Of a stretch of 46,821 nucleotides of DNA, positions 19,920 through 30,816 are shown in pieces. The stretch comes from Pseudomonadota bacterium (GTDB lineage: Bacteria > Pseudomonadota > Alphaproteobacteria > SMXQ01). The translations under genes were made by a program, and so were the position numbers. The stretch lies in assembly GCA_022566265.1 (NCBI GenBank), contig JADFJG010000012.1, forward strand, positions 1-46,821. The letters run 5' to 3'. Within the stretch, counting starts at the first letter, position 1; each line of letters starts with the position of its first letter. The notes beneath the pieces are model-generated. The model searched no databases. It had not been told where the DNA came from and was given only the letters and a program-made list of their open reading frames with translations.

Positions 19920-21037
19920 TCGGCTTCGCGCGCACCGACAACTCCGTCCTCAGCCGCTGGTGGTGGACGGTCGACCGCTGGACCCTGGCGGCTCTCGTAA
20001 CGCTGATCTGTTTCGGCCTGATGTTGACCCTGGCGGCGTCACCGGCGGTGGCCGAGCGCCTCGGCCTCGAATCCTTGCATTTCGTACGCCGCCAGTTGGC
20101 CTTTCTGGGGCCTGCCTTGGCCACCATCGTCGCGGTCTCGTTGCTGAGCCCCCGCGACGTGCGCCGTCTCGGCACCATCGTCTTCGCCGTGGCGCTGGTA
20201 CTGATGGCGCTGACCCTCGTCGCCGGCACCGAAATCAACGGCGCGAAGCGGTGGCTCGACATCCTCGGCCTGTCCCTGCAGCCCTCGGAGATCTTGAAGC
20301 CGGGCTTCGTCGTACTCGCCGCCTGGATGATCTCGGCCGGCCGGCTCCATGGCAATTTCCCCGGCTACCTGATCATCGCCGCGCTTTATCTCCTGGTCAT
20401 GGCGTTGCTGCTGATGCAGCCCGACATGGGCATGGCCGGCGTCATCTCGGTGGTGCTGTTCGCGCAGTTCTTCCTTGCCGGGCCGCCGCTATTGTGGGTG
20501 GGGCTGGTCATCGTGCTGGGCCTGATGGCGCTGGTCGGGGCGTACTACGCCTTTCCCCACGTCGCCAGCCGCGTCGACAGTTTCCTCGACCCCAGCGCCG
20601 GCGACAGTTACCAGGTGAACACCGCGCTCGAGGCCTTCATGAACGGTGGCGTGCTGGGGCGCGGCCCCGGCGAAGGCACGATCAAGGAGATCCTTCCCGA
20701 CGCCCACAGCGACTTCATATTCGCCGTCGCCGGCGAGGAACTCGGCCTCTTCGCCTGTCTCGTGATCGTGGCGTTGTTCGCCTTCGTGGTGCTGCGCGGA
20801 TTTTCCCGCATGCTCCAGGAAAACAACCTGTTCGTCCTGCTCGCCGTCACCGGGCTGTTGGTCCAGTTCGGCTTGCAAACGGCGATCCACATGGCGACGA
20901 CGCTGAAGCTGATGCCGACCAAGGGCATGACGCTGCCGTTGATCTCCTATGGCGGATCGTCGCTCTTCGGAATTGCGCTGGCCATGGGCATGGTGCTGGC
21001 CCTGACGCGGCGGCGTGTCGGCCCGAGAGGGGTGTGA
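19916..21037 (+). CDS. ftsW: Septal peptidoglycan glycosyltransferase FtsW
   Basis: A 373-residue SEDS-family membrane protein that polymerises lipid II at the septum with FtsI. Around ten membrane segments are visible. Family markers include INGAKRWLDILGLSLQPSE, LLMQPDMGMAGV, SYQVNTALEAFMNGGVLGRGPGEG, LPDAHSDFIFAVAGEELG and the C-terminal TKGMTLPLISYGGSSL. It sits between murD and murG, with a four-base overlap at its start and a one-base TGATG overlap at its end. Confidence 0.97.
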   Translation: MIGFARTDNSVLSRWWWTVDRWTLAALVTLICFGLMLTLAASPAVAERLGLESLHFVRRQLAFLGPALATIVAVSLLSPRDVRRLGTIVFAVALVLMALTLVAGTEINGAKRWLDILGLSLQPSEILKPGFVVLAAWMISAGRLHGNFPGYLIIAALYLLVMALLLMQPDMGMAGVISVVLFAQFFLAGPPLLWVGLVIVLGLMALVGAYYAFPHVASRVDSFLDPSAGDSYQVNTALEAFMNGGVLGRGPGEGTIKEILPDAHSDFIFAVAGEELGLFACLVIVALFAFVVLRGFSRMLQENNLFVLLAVTGLLVQFGLQTAIHMATTLKLMPTKGMTLPLISYGGSSLFGIALAMGMVLALTRRRVGPRGV

Positions 21038-22212
21038 TGGCGGCCGAAATCGACACCCTGCGCGTCAACCCCATTATCCTGGTCGCCGGCGGCACCGGCG
21101 GGCACGTGTTTCCCGCCCAGGCCCTGGCCAGTGAGTTAAAGGGACGCGATTGCACCCTGGCGCTTTTCACCGACCGGCGCGGCGGCACCTGGAGCAATGA
21201 GCTCAAGGGGGTCGATTACCACCACATCCGCGCCGGCCAGGTCACGACCGGCAGTCTGATCGCCCGCGCGCGGGGGGGCCTGGCCTCGTTCTTCGGGCTG
21301 CTCAAGGCGCGCCGGCTGTTGCGCGAACTCAAGCCGAACATCGTCGTCGGCTTCGGCAGCTACGCCTCGGTTCCGGCGATGATAGCGGCGACCAGGCTCG
21401 GCATTCCCACCGTGATCCACGAACAGAATGCGCTGCTCGGGCGCGCCAATCGGATCCTCGCCCCCCACGTCAGCGCCATCGCCACCTCGTTCCCGGAGGT
21501 CGCCGGGATCGAGCCCGAGGACCAAGACAAGGTGCGCCTGACCGGCAATCCCGTGCGCCAGAGCATTCGGGCGCTGGCCGAAAAACCCTATCCGCCACTG
21601 ACCGCGAGCGGGCCGATCCATCTCCTGGTGCTCGGCGGCAGTCAGGGGGCCACGGTGTTCAGCGAGGTGATCCCCGAGGCCCTCTCGCGGTTGACCAAGG
21701 AAATGCGGGCGCGCCTCAAGGTCAGCCAGCAATGCCGGCCGGAGGACATCGATAAGGTCCGGGATACCTACGACCGTCTCCGCCTCAAGGCCGAACTCGC
21801 CACCTTTTTCGACGATGTGCCCGAACGGATCAGCCAGGCCCATTGCGTGATCAGCCGTTCCGGCGCCTCGACCACGGCCGAACTGACGGTCGCCGGCAGA
21901 CCGGCGATCCTGGTGCCCTACCCTCACGCCACCGGCGATCATCAGACCCTCAACGCCCGCGCCATCGAGGCCGCGGGCGCCGCCTTGGTGATGCCGGAAT
22001 CGAATTTCACCGCCCAGACGCTTTCGGCCCGTCTCAAACTGCTGCTCAGCTATCCGATCGACCTCGGCCGCATGGCCGAGCGCGCCTCCAGAATCGGCCG
22101 GGTCAACGCGGCGGCGACGCTGGCTGATCTGGTCATTGCCATGTGCCCCATCAACGGCCGGGAGACGCCGGCGCCCAATCCGGGCCGGAGCGGAAGGGAG
22201 GCGGCGGCATGA
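21037..22212 (+). CDS. murG: UDP-GlcNAc:lipid I N-acetylglucosaminyltransferase MurG
   Basis: A 391-residue GT28 glycosyltransferase acting at the inner face of the membrane to turn lipid I into lipid II. It shows the glycine-rich loop [52 protein letters not shown] and the donor-binding [35 protein letters not shown]. The start at ATG 21037 shares one base with the ftsW stop. A C-terminal tail of some 20 residues (after LADLVIA) is longer than in most relatives and overlaps the start of murC by four bases. Confidence 0.96.
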   Translation: MAAEIDTLRVNPIILVAGGTGGHVFPAQALASELKGRDCTLALFTDRRGGTWSNELKGVDYHHIRAGQVTTGSLIARARGGLASFFGLLKARRLLRELKPNIVVGFGSYASVPAMIAATRLGIPTVIHEQNALLGRANRILAPHVSAIATSFPEVAGIEPEDQDKVRLTGNPVRQSIRALAEKPYPPLTASGPIHLLVLGGSQGATVFSEVIPEALSRLTKEMRARLKVSQQCRPEDIDKVRDTYDRLRLKAELATFFDDVPERISQAHCVISRSGASTTAELTVAGRPAILVPYPHATGDHQTLNARAIEAAGAALVMPESNFTAQTLSARLKLLLSYPIDLGRMAERASRIGRVNAAATLADLVIAMCPINGRETPAPNPGRSGREAAA

Positions 22213-23651
22213 GGGCACTGCCACTTTCCATCGGCACCATCCACTTCGTCGGTATCGGCGGCATCGGCATGAGCGGCATCGCCGAGATTCTCCATAATCT
22301 CGGCTATACGGTTCAGGGCAGCGACGTTGCCGAGAACGCCAATGTCAAACGCCTCGCCGAGATCGGTATTCCCGTCTCCATCGGCCATGACGCGAGCAAT
22401 TTGGGCGACGCCCAGGTGGTGGTGGTCTCCTCCGCCATCAAAATGGACAACCCCGAGGTCATCGCCGCCAATGCCCGGCTCATCGCCGTCGTGCGCCGCG
22501 CCGAGATGCTGGCCGAGCTCATGCGGCTCAAATGGTCGATCGCGGTCGGCGGCACCCATGGCAAGACGACGACCACGTCCCTGGTCGCGGCGATGCTCGA
22601 GCTCGCCGGCCTCGACCCGACGGTGATCATCGGCGGCATCCTCAACGCCTATGGCTCGAACGCGCGGCTCGGCGCCGGCGACTGGATGGTGGTGGAAGCC
22701 GATGAATCGGACGGCACCTTCGTCAAGCTCAACGCCACCATCGCGGTGGTCACCAACATCGATCCCGAGCACCTGGATTTCTACGGTGATTTCGATGCCC
22801 TGCGCCAAGCCTTCGTATCCTTCACCGAGAACATCCCGTTCTACGGTTTCGCGGCGATGTGCATCGACCACCCCGAGGTCCAGGCGATGATCCCCCGGAT
22901 CTCGGACCGCAAGATCGTGACCTACGGCCTGAGCGCCCAGGCGGACGTCCGCGCCGTCGATATCACCATCACCGAAGCCGGCACCGTGTTCGACGTCATC
23001 ATCGCCGATCGGAACACCGACGCGGTCAGGACGCTGGAGCGGATCGAGCTGGCGATGCTCGGCGAGCACAATGTCCAGAACGCCCTGGCCGCCATCGCGG
23101 TGGCCAGCGAGATGGGGATCGAGGATGAGGTGCTGCGCCGGTCCCTGGCCGAGTTCTCCGGCATCAAGCGCCGCTTCACCAAGACCGGGGAGTTCGCCGG
23201 CATCACCGTGATCGACGATTACGGCCATCACCCGGTCGAGATCACGGCGGTGCTGAAGGCGTCGCGGGCGGCCTATGGCGGCAGCATCATCGCCGTCGTC
23301 CAGCCCCACCGTTACTCGAGGCTGGAGGCGCTGTTCGAGGATTTCTGCACCTGCTTCAACGACGCCGATACCGTCATCGTCGCCGATATCTACGCCGCCG
23401 GCGAGACGCCGATCGAGGGCGTCAGCCGGGACCGCCTGATCGAGGGCCTGCGCACCCACGGCCATCGCAACGTCGTCGCGCTGGATAATCCCGAAGCCCT
23501 GGCGCCCCTCGTCCTCGACATCGCCAAGCGCGGGGATCTGGTGCTTTGCCTCGGCGCCGGCTCCATCACCAACTGGGCCCAGGCCTTGCCCGGCGAGCTC
23601 GAGCGCCTCGCCGGCGAGGCGGGACATTCGGGCGCGAGGGCGCGGAAATGA
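22209..23651 (+). CDS. murC: UDP-N-acetylmuramate:L-alanine ligase MurC
   Basis: A 480-residue Mur ligase that adds the first stem residue. Motifs are clear: [16 protein letters not shown] at the N-terminus, the ATP loop [24 protein letters not shown], the [12 protein letters not shown] segment, [15 protein letters not shown] and [10 protein letters not shown]. The ATG at 22209 overlaps the murG stop; the ORF track entry begins further upstream inside murG. The stop overlaps murB by four bases (ATGA). Confidence 0.96.
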   Translation: MRALPLSIGTIHFVGIGGIGMSGIAEILHNLGYTVQGSDVAENANVKRLAEIGIPVSIGHDASNLGDAQVVVVSSAIKMDNPEVIAANARLIAVVRRAEMLAELMRLKWSIAVGGTHGKTTTTSLVAAMLELAGLDPTVIIGGILNAYGSNARLGAGDWMVVEADESDGTFVKLNATIAVVTNIDPEHLDFYGDFDALRQAFVSFTENIPFYGFAAMCIDHPEVQAMIPRISDRKIVTYGLSAQADVRAVDITITEAGTVFDVIIADRNTDAVRTLERIELAMLGEHNVQNALAAIAVASEMGIEDEVLRRSLAEFSGIKRRFTKTGEFAGITVIDDYGHHPVEITAVLKASRAAYGGSIIAVVQPHRYSRLEALFEDFCTCFNDADTVIVADIYAAGETPIEGVSRDRLIEGLRTHGHRNVVALDNPEALAPLVLDIAKRGDLVLCLGAGSITNWAQALPGELERLAGEAGHSGARARK

Positions 23652-24610
23652 TGCCCGGGATCAAACCGAGCGACGCCCTGATCGACCGCCTGCCCGCGGT
23701 GCGCGGACGGTTGAGCGAGAACGCCGACCTCTCACGCATTACCTGGTTCAGGGTCGGCGGCGCCGCCGAGGTCATGTTCCGGCCGGTGGATTTGGACGAT
23801 CTCGTCGGCTTCCTGGCGGCCAAACCGGCCGATGTGCCGGTGACGGTGATCGGCGTGGGGTCGAACATCATCGTCCGCGACGGCGGTATCGGCGGCGTCG
23901 TCATCCGATTGGGCCGGGGATTCGCCAACATCGGGATTTCCGGCACCGAGGTCACCGCCGGCGCCTCGGCGATGGATGTCAACGTCGCCATGGCGTGTCG
24001 CGATTCCGGCGTCGGCGGGCTCGAGTTCCTGTGCGGCATCCCCGGCACCATCGGCGGCGCGCTCGGCATGAACGCCGGCGCTTATGGCGCTGAGATGAAG
24101 GACGTGACGGTTTCGGCCACGGCGGTGGACCCGGGCGGCGAGGTCCACGAGATCGGCCACCGGGAGCTCGGATTTTCCTACCGCCACTCGGCGGTCCCGG
24201 AGGACTGGATCTTCACCGGCGCCGTGCTCAAGGGCGAACCCGGCGAGAAGCGGGACATCGCCCGGCGCATGAACGAGATCAAGCAGGCGCGGGGCGAGAC
24301 CCAGCCGGTGCGCATGCGGACCGGCGGCTCCACCTTCGTCAATCCCTCGGTCCCGGAGGCCGAAGGCCGAAAGGCATGGCAGTTGGTCGAGGCCGCCGGC
24401 TGCCGGGGACTGCGGATCGGCGGCGCCATGGTGTCCGAACAGCACTGCAACTTCCTGATCAACACCGGCGACGCCACCGCCGCCGACATCGAGGCCCTCG
24501 GCGAAGAGGTCCGCCGCCGGGTTCACGAGGACACGGGTGTTCGCCTCGAGTGGGAAATCCGCCGCATCGGCCGGCCCGCCGGTGGCGGCCTCGAGAGGGT
24601 GGAGCCATGA
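23648..24610 (+). CDS. murB: UDP-N-acetylenolpyruvoylglucosamine reductase MurB
   Basis: A 320-residue FAD enzyme that reduces UDP-GlcNAc-enolpyruvate to UDP-MurNAc with NADPH. It carries [16 protein letters not shown], the FAD-binding [45 protein letters not shown], the catalytic serine in [10 protein letters not shown] and [23 protein letters not shown]. Length and gene order between murC and ddl are as in other alphaproteobacteria. The start pair ATGATG at 23648 overlaps the murC stop. Confidence 0.96.
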   Translation: MMPGIKPSDALIDRLPAVRGRLSENADLSRITWFRVGGAAEVMFRPVDLDDLVGFLAAKPADVPVTVIGVGSNIIVRDGGIGGVVIRLGRGFANIGISGTEVTAGASAMDVNVAMACRDSGVGGLEFLCGIPGTIGGALGMNAGAYGAEMKDVTVSATAVDPGGEVHEIGHRELGFSYRHSAVPEDWIFTGAVLKGEPGEKRDIARRMNEIKQARGETQPVRMRTGGSTFVNPSVPEAEGRKAWQLVEAAGCRGLRIGGAMVSEQHCNFLINTGDATAADIEALGEEVRRRVHEDTGVRLEWEIRRIGRPAGGGLERVEP

Positions 24611-25521
24611 CCAAGCATGTCGCGGTGCTCTACGGCGGATGGTCGAGCGAACGCGAGGTCTCGCTGGTCAGCGGCCGGAACTGCGCCGAGGCGCTCGAGG
24701 GGTCGGGCTACGAGGTGACCTTGATCGACGTCGAGCACGACTTGACGGCACTTATCGCCGCCCTCGACCCGGCGCCGGACGTCGTCTTCAACGCGCTGCA
24801 CGGGCGCCACGGCGAGGACGGCAAGATCCAGGGTCTGCTCGATATCCTGGAGATTCCCTATACCCATTCCGGCATGCTCGCCTCGGCGCTGGCGATGGAC
24901 AAGCCGATGGCGAAGCGACTGTTCGCGACCGTCGCCATTCCCTGCCCCGACGGTCGCGTCGTGCGCCGCGAGGAGCTGGCGAACGGCCCGGTGATCGACC
25001 CGCCCTATGTGATCAAGCCGCCGAACGAGGGCTCGAGCGTCGGCGTGCGTATCGTCCTCGAAGGCGACAACCGCCCACCGCTCGACGATTGGCCGTTCGG
25101 CGATGCCGTGCTGGTCGAAAGCTACATCCCAGGCCGTGAATTGACTGTCGCGGTGATGGGCGACAGGGCGCTCGGCGTCACCGAACTGAAGACGCGCGAA
25201 GGTTTCTACGATTACGCCGCCAAGTACGAGGAGGGCCGCGCGACCCATCTATGCCCGGCGCCGGTTCCCGACGAGATCGCGGATTTGGCCATGGAGTATG
25301 CCCTGAAGGCCCACGAAACCCTGGGATGCCGCGGGGTCAGCCGCGCCGACTTGCGCTACGACGATACCGGCGGCCAACCCGGCGATTTGTACATGCTGGA
25401 GATCAATACCCAGCCCGGCATGACGCCGCTGTCCCTGGTGCCCGAAGTCGCCGCCCATGCCGGAATCGATTTCCCTCGGCTGGTTTCCTGGATCGTGGAG
25501 GACGCATCATGCCCCCGCTGA
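24607..25521 (+). CDS. ddl: D-alanine:D-alanine ligase
   Basis: A 304-residue ATP-grasp enzyme producing D-Ala-D-Ala for MurF. Motifs: VAVLYGGWSSEREVSLVSG at the N-terminus, FNALHGRHGEDGKIQG, YVIKPPNEGSSVGV (ATP-grasp lysine), VLVESYIPGRELTVAV and the C-terminal metal site LEINTQPGMTPLSLVPE. The ATG at 24607 overlaps the murB stop. The 3' end overlaps the proposed ftsQ start by 13 bases, so the two are probably coupled. Confidence 0.96.
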   Translation: MTKHVAVLYGGWSSEREVSLVSGRNCAEALEGSGYEVTLIDVEHDLTALIAALDPAPDVVFNALHGRHGEDGKIQGLLDILEIPYTHSGMLASALAMDKPMAKRLFATVAIPCPDGRVVRREELANGPVIDPPYVIKPPNEGSSVGVRIVLEGDNRPPLDDWPFGDAVLVESYIPGRELTVAVMGDRALGVTELKTREGFYDYAAKYEEGRATHLCPAPVPDEIADLAMEYALKAHETLGCRGVSRADLRYDDTGGQPGDLYMLEINTQPGMTPLSLVPEVAAHAGIDFPRLVSWIVEDASCPR

Positions 25522-26369
25522 GGCCACCGATATCGAGACGCCGGCGGGACACCGGCCGCAAGATGAGACCCCGCTTGCTGGTGTCGCGCTGGCTGAGGGC
25601 GTCGCGCAAATTCGCCGGCGCCGGCCTTGCCCTTGGCATCTTGATCGGCGGTCCGGCCTGGATCTGGTACTCCGGCTGGGCCGAGAGGACCATCGAGCGG
25701 GTTTACCACCAGACCCTGGAGGCGACGGCGCGGGTGGGCTTCGCCGTCACCGACGTCCGCGCCAGCGGCCGCCGGGAGACCTCCCGCAAACAGGTGCTGG
25801 CGGCGTTGGACCTGCGCATCGGCCAGCCGATCTTCGCCTTCGATCCTTACCGGGCGAAGGCGGGACTGGAACGGCTGGCGTGGATCAAGACGGCGATCGT
25901 CGAACGGCGCCTGCCCGATACCGTACTGGTGTCGATCGTAGAGCGGACGCCGATGGCGCTGTGGCAGAGAAACGGCAAACTGGCGCTGATCGACCGCCAA
26001 GGCGTCGTCATCCAGAAACACGGCCTGGCGCGGTTCGCCGATCTTCCCGTCGTCGTCGGCGACGACGCGCCGGCCCTGACCCAGGATCTTCTCATCATCC
26101 TGCGCACGCAACCGAAGCTCTTTCGGCGCGTCGAGGCCATGGTCCGCGTCGGCGGGCGGCGTTGGGACCTGCGGATGAAAAACGGCATCAGCGTCCGCCT
26201 GCCCGAGCGGAACGTGGAACTGGCGTGGGCGCGGCTCGCCGAGGCGGAGCACCGCCAGAAGCTGTTCCGCCGCGACGTCATCTTGATCGATCTCCGGCTC
26301 GACGACCGGATGGTGGTGCGTATCGCGCCCGAGGCGATGCGCCGCCGCGTCGCCGGCAAGGATACCTAA
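25509..26369 (+). CDS. ftsQ: Cell division protein FtsQ
   Basis: A 286-residue bitopic division protein. A basic cytoplasmic tail (RRRRDTGRKMRPR) is followed by one membrane segment (GAGLALGILIGGPAWIWY). Then come a POTRA domain (VTDVRASGRRETSRKQVLAALDL) and the beta domain (LPDTVLVSIVERTPMALWQ, LIDRQGVVI). FtsQ recruits FtsL/FtsB to the septum. The ATG at 25509 lies inside the end of ddl and fits the usual length. The ftsA start follows after 68 bases. Confidence 0.93.
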   Translation: MPPLRPPISRRRRDTGRKMRPRLLVSRWLRASRKFAGAGLALGILIGGPAWIWYSGWAERTIERVYHQTLEATARVGFAVTDVRASGRRETSRKQVLAALDLRIGQPIFAFDPYRAKAGLERLAWIKTAIVERRLPDTVLVSIVERTPMALWQRNGKLALIDRQGVVIQKHGLARFADLPVVVGDDAPALTQDLLIILRTQPKLFRRVEAMVRVGGRRWDLRMKNGISVRLPERNVELAWARLAEAEHRQKLFRRDVILIDLRLDDRMVVRIAPEAMRRRVAGKDT

Positions 26370-26437
26370 CGGATGGGTTCTCGCCGCCCCAGGCCGCGAT
26401 GGCCCCGGCGGCGGCGCCCATCGGACGAGGATAAGGA

Positions 26438-27709
26438 GTGAGGAAGGTTTTGGCCCAAACGAAGAACGGACTGATCGCGGCGCTCGATGTCGGCAGCACC
26501 AAGGTGTGCTGCTTCATCGCGCGGGCGGATGAAGAGGGCAATCTGCGCATCATCGGCATTGGCCACCAGGTCTCGGACGGCGTGCGCGCCGGCGCCATCG
26601 TCGATATGGAGGCGGCGGAGACATCGATCATGAACACCGTCCATGCCACCGAGCAGATGGCCGGAGAGACCATTCACGACGTCATCGTCAACCTCTCCGC
26701 CGGCTTCCCCACGTCCCATACCCTCAACTTCGAGGTCGCCATCGCCGGCCATGAGATCAGCGCCGGCGATGTCCGGCGCGTCCTCGGTCAGGGCCGCGCC
26801 AAGTACGAAAACGGCGAACGGGAACTCGTCCACTGCATCCCGGTCGGCTACATGATCGACGGCAGCCGGGGGATCCGCGATCCCAGGGGCATGTACGGCG
26901 AGCGCTTCGGCGTCGACATGCTCATGATCACGGCGACCGCCGGCGCGGTACGCACCCTGACCACCTGCGTCGCCCGCTCCCATCTCGATGTCGCATCACT
27001 GGTGGTCTCGCCTTTCGCCGCCGGGCTCGCATGCCTGGTCGAGGACGAAATGAATCTGGGCGCCACCGTCATCGACATGGGCGGCGGCACCACCTCCCTG
27101 GCGGTATTCTACGACGGCAAGCTGATGCACGCCGACAGCGTGCCGATCGGCGGCAGCCACGTCACCAGCGATATCGCCCGTGGGCTCTCCACCCCGGTCG
27201 CCCACGCCGAGCGCATGAAGACCCTTTATGGCTCGGCCATGGCGTCGCCGTCGGACGAAAGGGAAACCATCGATGTGCCCCTGGTCGGCGAGGAGAACCG
27301 GTCGGAAGCCAACCATGTACCGCGCTCGATCCTGGTCAGCATCATCCGGCCGCGGATCGAGGAGATTTTCGAACTCATCCGTTCCCGCCTCGAAGCCAGC
27401 GGCTTCGACCGCGTGGCCGGCCGCCGCGTGGTGCTCACCGGCGGCGCCAGTCAACTCCAGGGCGTCGCCGAGTTGGCCCGCCAGGTACTGGACAAACAGG
27501 TGCGCCAGGGCCGGCCGCTGCGGATCAGCGGCCTCGCCGAGGCGACCGGCGGACCGGCCTTCGCGACCTGCGCCGGCCTTCTCAGTTACGCCATGAGGAA
27601 TCGCGGCGGGATAGGCGCCGGGTCCCTCGATTTCCAGGGCCCCGGCGCGATGGAGGAGCCGGACGGCCGCTTCGGCCGTCTCGGCCTGTGGTTACGTGAG
27701 AATTTTTGA
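26438..27709 (+). CDS. ftsA: Cell division protein FtsA
   Basis: A 423-residue actin-like ATPase that tethers FtsZ to the membrane. It has IAALDVGSTKVCCFIA (phosphate 1), a 1C-type subdomain around HCIPVGYMIDG, TVIDMGGGTTSLAVF (phosphate 2), VVLTGGASQLQGV (adenosine motif) and a C-terminal amphipathic tail ending FGRLGLWLRENF that would insert in the membrane. The start is a GTG at 26438, with AAGGAG just before it. It is followed by 103 non-coding bases before ftsZ. Confidence 0.96.
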   Translation: MRKVLAQTKNGLIAALDVGSTKVCCFIARADEEGNLRIIGIGHQVSDGVRAGAIVDMEAAETSIMNTVHATEQMAGETIHDVIVNLSAGFPTSHTLNFEVAIAGHEISAGDVRRVLGQGRAKYENGERELVHCIPVGYMIDGSRGIRDPRGMYGERFGVDMLMITATAGAVRTLTTCVARSHLDVASLVVSPFAAGLACLVEDEMNLGATVIDMGGGTTSLAVFYDGKLMHADSVPIGGSHVTSDIARGLSTPVAHAERMKTLYGSAMASPSDERETIDVPLVGEENRSEANHVPRSILVSIIRPRIEEIFELIRSRLEASGFDRVAGRRVVLTGGASQLQGVAELARQVLDKQVRQGRPLRISGLAEATGGPAFATCAGLLSYAMRNRGGIGAGSLDFQGPGAMEEPDGRFGRLGLWLRENF

Positions 27710-27812
27710 GCCAACCCCCGCGGCCCCCGGGAAAAAGCCATCGGGGCATAGGATTTTTTCACCCGCCGGTCCGGCAGCCGGCGAATTATGAGTATGATTA
27801 TCGGAGGTTAAC

Positions 27813-29465
27813 ATGACGATCAATCTGAGCATGCCGAAGACGGAGCCCGATCTTAAGCCTCGTATCACCGTGGTCGGCGTCGGCGGCGCCGGCGGCAACG
27901 CGGTCAACAACATGATCAAATGCGATCTGGAGGGCGTCGAATTCATTGTCTCGAACACCGACGCCCAGGCGCTCGCCAATTCCGCCGCCGAGCGGACGAT
28001 CCAGTTGGGCCGCAACATCACCCAGGGCCTCGGCGCCGGCTCGCGCCCCGACGTCGGCCGCGCCGCCGCCGAGGAAGCGATCGATGAGATCAACGAGCAG
28101 CTCCAGGGTTGCAACATGGTGTTCATCACCGCCGGCATGGGCGGTGGCACCGGAACCGGCGCCGCGCCGGTGATCGCCCGCGCCGCCCGCGAGCAGGGAA
28201 TCCTCACCGTCGGCGTCGTGACCAAGCCGTTCCAGTTCGAAGGGCTCAGTCGCATGCGGATCAGCGAAGCCGGCCTCGATGAGTTGCAGCAATATGTCGA
28301 TACGTTGATCATCATCCCCAACCAGAACCTGTTCAGGGTCGCCAACGAGAAGACGACCTTCGCCGAAGCCTTCAAGATGGCGGACGACGTGCTCTATTCC
28401 GGGGTCCGCGGCGTCACCGACCTCATGGTGATGCCGGGACTGATCAACCTCGATTTCGCCGACATCCGCCAGGTGATGTGCGAGATGGGTAAGGCGATGA
28501 TGGGAACCGGTGAAGCCGAAGGCGAGAAACGCGCCCTCGATTCGGCCGAGGCCGCCATTTCCAACCCGCTGCTCGAGGACGTCTCGATGGCGGGCGCGCA
28601 TGGCGTTCTCATCAACATCACCGGCGGTTTGGACATGACCCTGTTCGAGGTCGACGAGGCCGCCAACCGCATCCGCGACGAAGTCGATCCCAATGCCAAC
28701 ATCATCTTCGGTTCGACCTTCGATGAAACGTTGGAGGGCCGCATGCGGATCTCGGTGATCGCCACCGGCATCGACGCCGAGGCCAGGGCGGCGGTGCTCC
28801 CGCCGAAGAGGCTGAGCCTGGTGTCGGACAACATCCAGGCGGACGCCGGCGGCGGTGACACGGCACCGGCGGCGATGGCGGCGCCGGACGCCGGGGAACA
28901 ATCGCCCCTGGCGATCCCCGATACCGCGCCGGCGGAAGCAAGCGTGGAATCTTCGCAAGAGGGTGCCGGCACCGGTGTCGAGGCGCCGGCGGATGACCAA
29001 GCCGAGCAACCCTCGCTCAGCGCGCAATGGGAAGCATCGGCGCCGGCATCCCTCGCCAAGAGCGGGTCCGGCGAGCCCGCCGGCGAACCCTTCATGCCGC
29101 CACCGCCGGTCGAGCCGGTGGCGGAGGCGTCAACGGCCGCCGAGCCTTTCGCCGCCGCCGCCATGGCGAACGGCGGTCCAGGGGGCGTCAAGGCCGGGCG
29201 CCGCGGTCCCTCCCTTTTCGAACGGGTCACCGGCACCGGCCGCGCCCGGCAGGCCAAGGTCCCGGTGACCGCGGCGGCGACCGCCGCCGCGGCTGCCATG
29301 ACGGCGCCCACGACCGAGATCCCGCCGGCGCCCGAAACCGCGGCGGAAACCACCCCCGAGGCGGCCCAGCCCAAACTCGGCGAGTTGGACGCGGCGGAGA
29401 AAGGGACGGGGATCGGGGAAGACCTTCTCGACATTCCCGCGTTCCTCCGCCGCCAGGCCAACTGA
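27813..29465 (+). CDS. ftsZ: Cell division GTPase FtsZ
   Basis: The tubulin-like GTPase that forms the Z ring, 550 residues. The GTPase core has [15 protein letters not shown] (residues 20-34), the tubulin signature GGGTGTG (110-116), and [11 protein letters not shown] for the T7 loop. From about residue 335 to 530 there is a long low-complexity linker rich in alanine, proline and glutamate, typical of alphaproteobacterial FtsZ. The conserved FtsA-binding tail is [11 protein letters not shown] at the end. GGAGG sits six bases before the ATG. The 103 bases upstream contain an inverted gccgg/ccggc stretch but no clear promoter. Confidence 0.97.
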   Translation: MTINLSMPKTEPDLKPRITVVGVGGAGGNAVNNMIKCDLEGVEFIVSNTDAQALANSAAERTIQLGRNITQGLGAGSRPDVGRAAAEEAIDEINEQLQGCNMVFITAGMGGGTGTGAAPVIARAAREQGILTVGVVTKPFQFEGLSRMRISEAGLDELQQYVDTLIIIPNQNLFRVANEKTTFAEAFKMADDVLYSGVRGVTDLMVMPGLINLDFADIRQVMCEMGKAMMGTGEAEGEKRALDSAEAAISNPLLEDVSMAGAHGVLINITGGLDMTLFEVDEAANRIRDEVDPNANIIFGSTFDETLEGRMRISVIATGIDAEARAAVLPPKRLSLVSDNIQADAGGGDTAPAAMAAPDAGEQSPLAIPDTAPAEASVESSQEGAGTGVEAPADDQAEQPSLSAQWEASAPASLAKSGSGEPAGEPFMPPPPVEPVAEASTAAEPFAAAAMANGGPGGVKAGRRGPSLFERVTGTGRARQAKVPVTAAATAAAAAMTAPTTEIPPAPETAAETTPEAAQPKLGELDAAEKGTGIGEDLLDIPAFLRRQAN

Positions 29466-29516
29466 GGAGGCGCGATTCGGCCGTAACTTTTTGTAACAAT
29501 TAGTGATTTGAGTGCT

Positions 29517-29544
29517 CCGGGGGATGTTGCTAAACATTCCCCGG
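29517..29544. terminator. Strong hairpin between ftsZ and lpxC, no T tract
   Basis: ccgggggatgtt (29517-29528), loop gcta, aacattccccgg (29533-29544): a 12-pair stem with one G-T pair. It is not followed by a run of T, so it is at best an attenuator, RNA-stability element or inefficient terminator separating ftsZ from lpxC. The rest of the 193-base gap shows no gene. Confidence 0.55.
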
Positions 29545-29658
29545 CGCGCAATTGGGACAATGGTTGCGTGTATTGGTTCGAGTACCGAGGAGCCTTGACG
29601 AAACACACCGCGGGTCGAGTTCGCGCATAAGTGTTTCGATGGGTTGAAGCAGGAGGCT

Positions 29659-30615
29659 ATGGGGGACGTCATCCAGCAACGCACGCTGAAGAACGCGATC
29701 GGGTGTCGCGGCACCGGTCTGCACACCGGCGACAAGGTGGCGATGACCTTGCGTCCGGGCGAGCCCCATACCGGTATCGTGTTCATACGCACCGACATCC
29801 CGGGCGCCCAGGCGACGATCGCCGCGTCATGGAAGAATGTCAGCGATTCGCACCTGAGCACGACGCTCAAGAATGACCGGGGCACCGTCGTCGGGACGGT
29901 CGAGCACCTGTTGGCGGCGCTCGCCGGTTGCCGGATCGACAATGCCGTGATCGAAATCAACGGCCCGGAAGTGCCGATCATGGACGGCAGCGCCGCGCCG
30001 TTCGTCTTCCTGATCGAATGCGCCGGCATCACCGAGCAGGCGGCGGCGCGCCGCATGATCATGATCCACAAGCCGATTTCGGTCGACAAAAAGAATGGGC
30101 GGGTATCCTTGAACCCGGGCACCGGCTTCTCCATCGAGTTCGCCATCGATTTTCCAAACCCGATGGTCGCCCGGCAGGAATACTATTTCGCCCACGTCGA
30201 CGGCGCCTTCAAGACCGACCTCGCCCGCGCCCGCACCTTCGGATTCGAGCACGAGGTCGTCGAGATGCGCACCGCCGGAATGCTGCGCGGCGGCTCTCTG
30301 GACAATGCCATCGTGGTCAGCGGCGAGACGGTGCTGAACGAGGGTGGTTTGCGCTATGGCGATGAGTTCGTGCGCCACAAGATTCTCGATTGCCTAGGTG
30401 ATCTCTATCTCGCCGGGGCGCCGCTGTTGGGCCATGTCCAGGGTTTACGCTCGGGCCATAAGCTGAACCACCAGCTGTTGCGGGCGCTGTTCGCCGACGC
30501 CGACGCCTGGTCCTACGTCGACGCCAGATCGGACGACGGCTTCAACGGGGCCGGGCGGGCGCGACTGGTAAACGGCGTGGTGCTCAAGCCGCCGCCGATC
30601 GCCGCCACCGCCTGA
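29659..30615 (+). CDS. lpxC: UDP-3-O-acyl-N-acetylglucosamine deacetylase LpxC
   Basis: A 318-residue zinc deacetylase that commits the cell to lipid A synthesis. Family motifs are QRTLKNAIGCRGTGLHTG, VEHLLAAL (zinc His83), EINGPEVPIMDGSAAPFV, FVRHKILDCLGDLYLAG (zinc His and Asp) and GHKLNHQLLRAL (catalytic His). ATG 29659 is chosen over the TTG at 29644 because the family starts just before QRTLKN. AGGAGG is close, only two bases from the ATG, so the TTG start cannot be excluded. Confidence 0.95.
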   Translation: MGDVIQQRTLKNAIGCRGTGLHTGDKVAMTLRPGEPHTGIVFIRTDIPGAQATIAASWKNVSDSHLSTTLKNDRGTVVGTVEHLLAALAGCRIDNAVIEINGPEVPIMDGSAAPFVFLIECAGITEQAAARRMIMIHKPISVDKKNGRVSLNPGTGFSIEFAIDFPNPMVARQEYYFAHVDGAFKTDLARARTFGFEHEVVEMRTAGMLRGGSLDNAIVVSGETVLNEGGLRYGDEFVRHKILDCLGDLYLAGAPLLGHVQGLRSGHKLNHQLLRALFADADAWSYVDARSDDGFNGAGRARLVNGVVLKPPPIAATA

Positions 30616-30721
30616 CCTTTCCCATAGTAGAGTCAAATTAGAGGACTATCCGTCCCATCGGACGGCGGGTTGTCGTATGGACGCGCCCTGGATCGCCGGG
30701 ACCCGAAGATCCCACACGGTC

Positions 30722-30752
30722 TTGCGGCATCCGGCCCCGCCCATGCTATAGT
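30722..30752 (+). promoter_or_regulatory. Putative bamD promoter with extended -10
   Basis: TGCTATAGT (30744-30752) is an extended -10 match. TTGCGG at 30722 gives a 19-base spacer, which is long. The start would be near 30759, 58 bases before the bamD ATG. A small hairpin (ccgtcc-catc-ggacgg, 30650-30665) lies upstream between lpxC and this site. Confidence 0.4.
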
Positions 30753-30816
30753 GACGGCGTGAAATCGCAGGGCGTGGAGCGCAAGGATCGCGCTGGGCCC
30801 CGGGGCACTATCCGCC

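Noticed and set aside
29573-29585. ggttcgagtacc, resembling a tRNA T arm
   Set aside because: No acceptor stem, anticodon arm or D arm can be paired around it.
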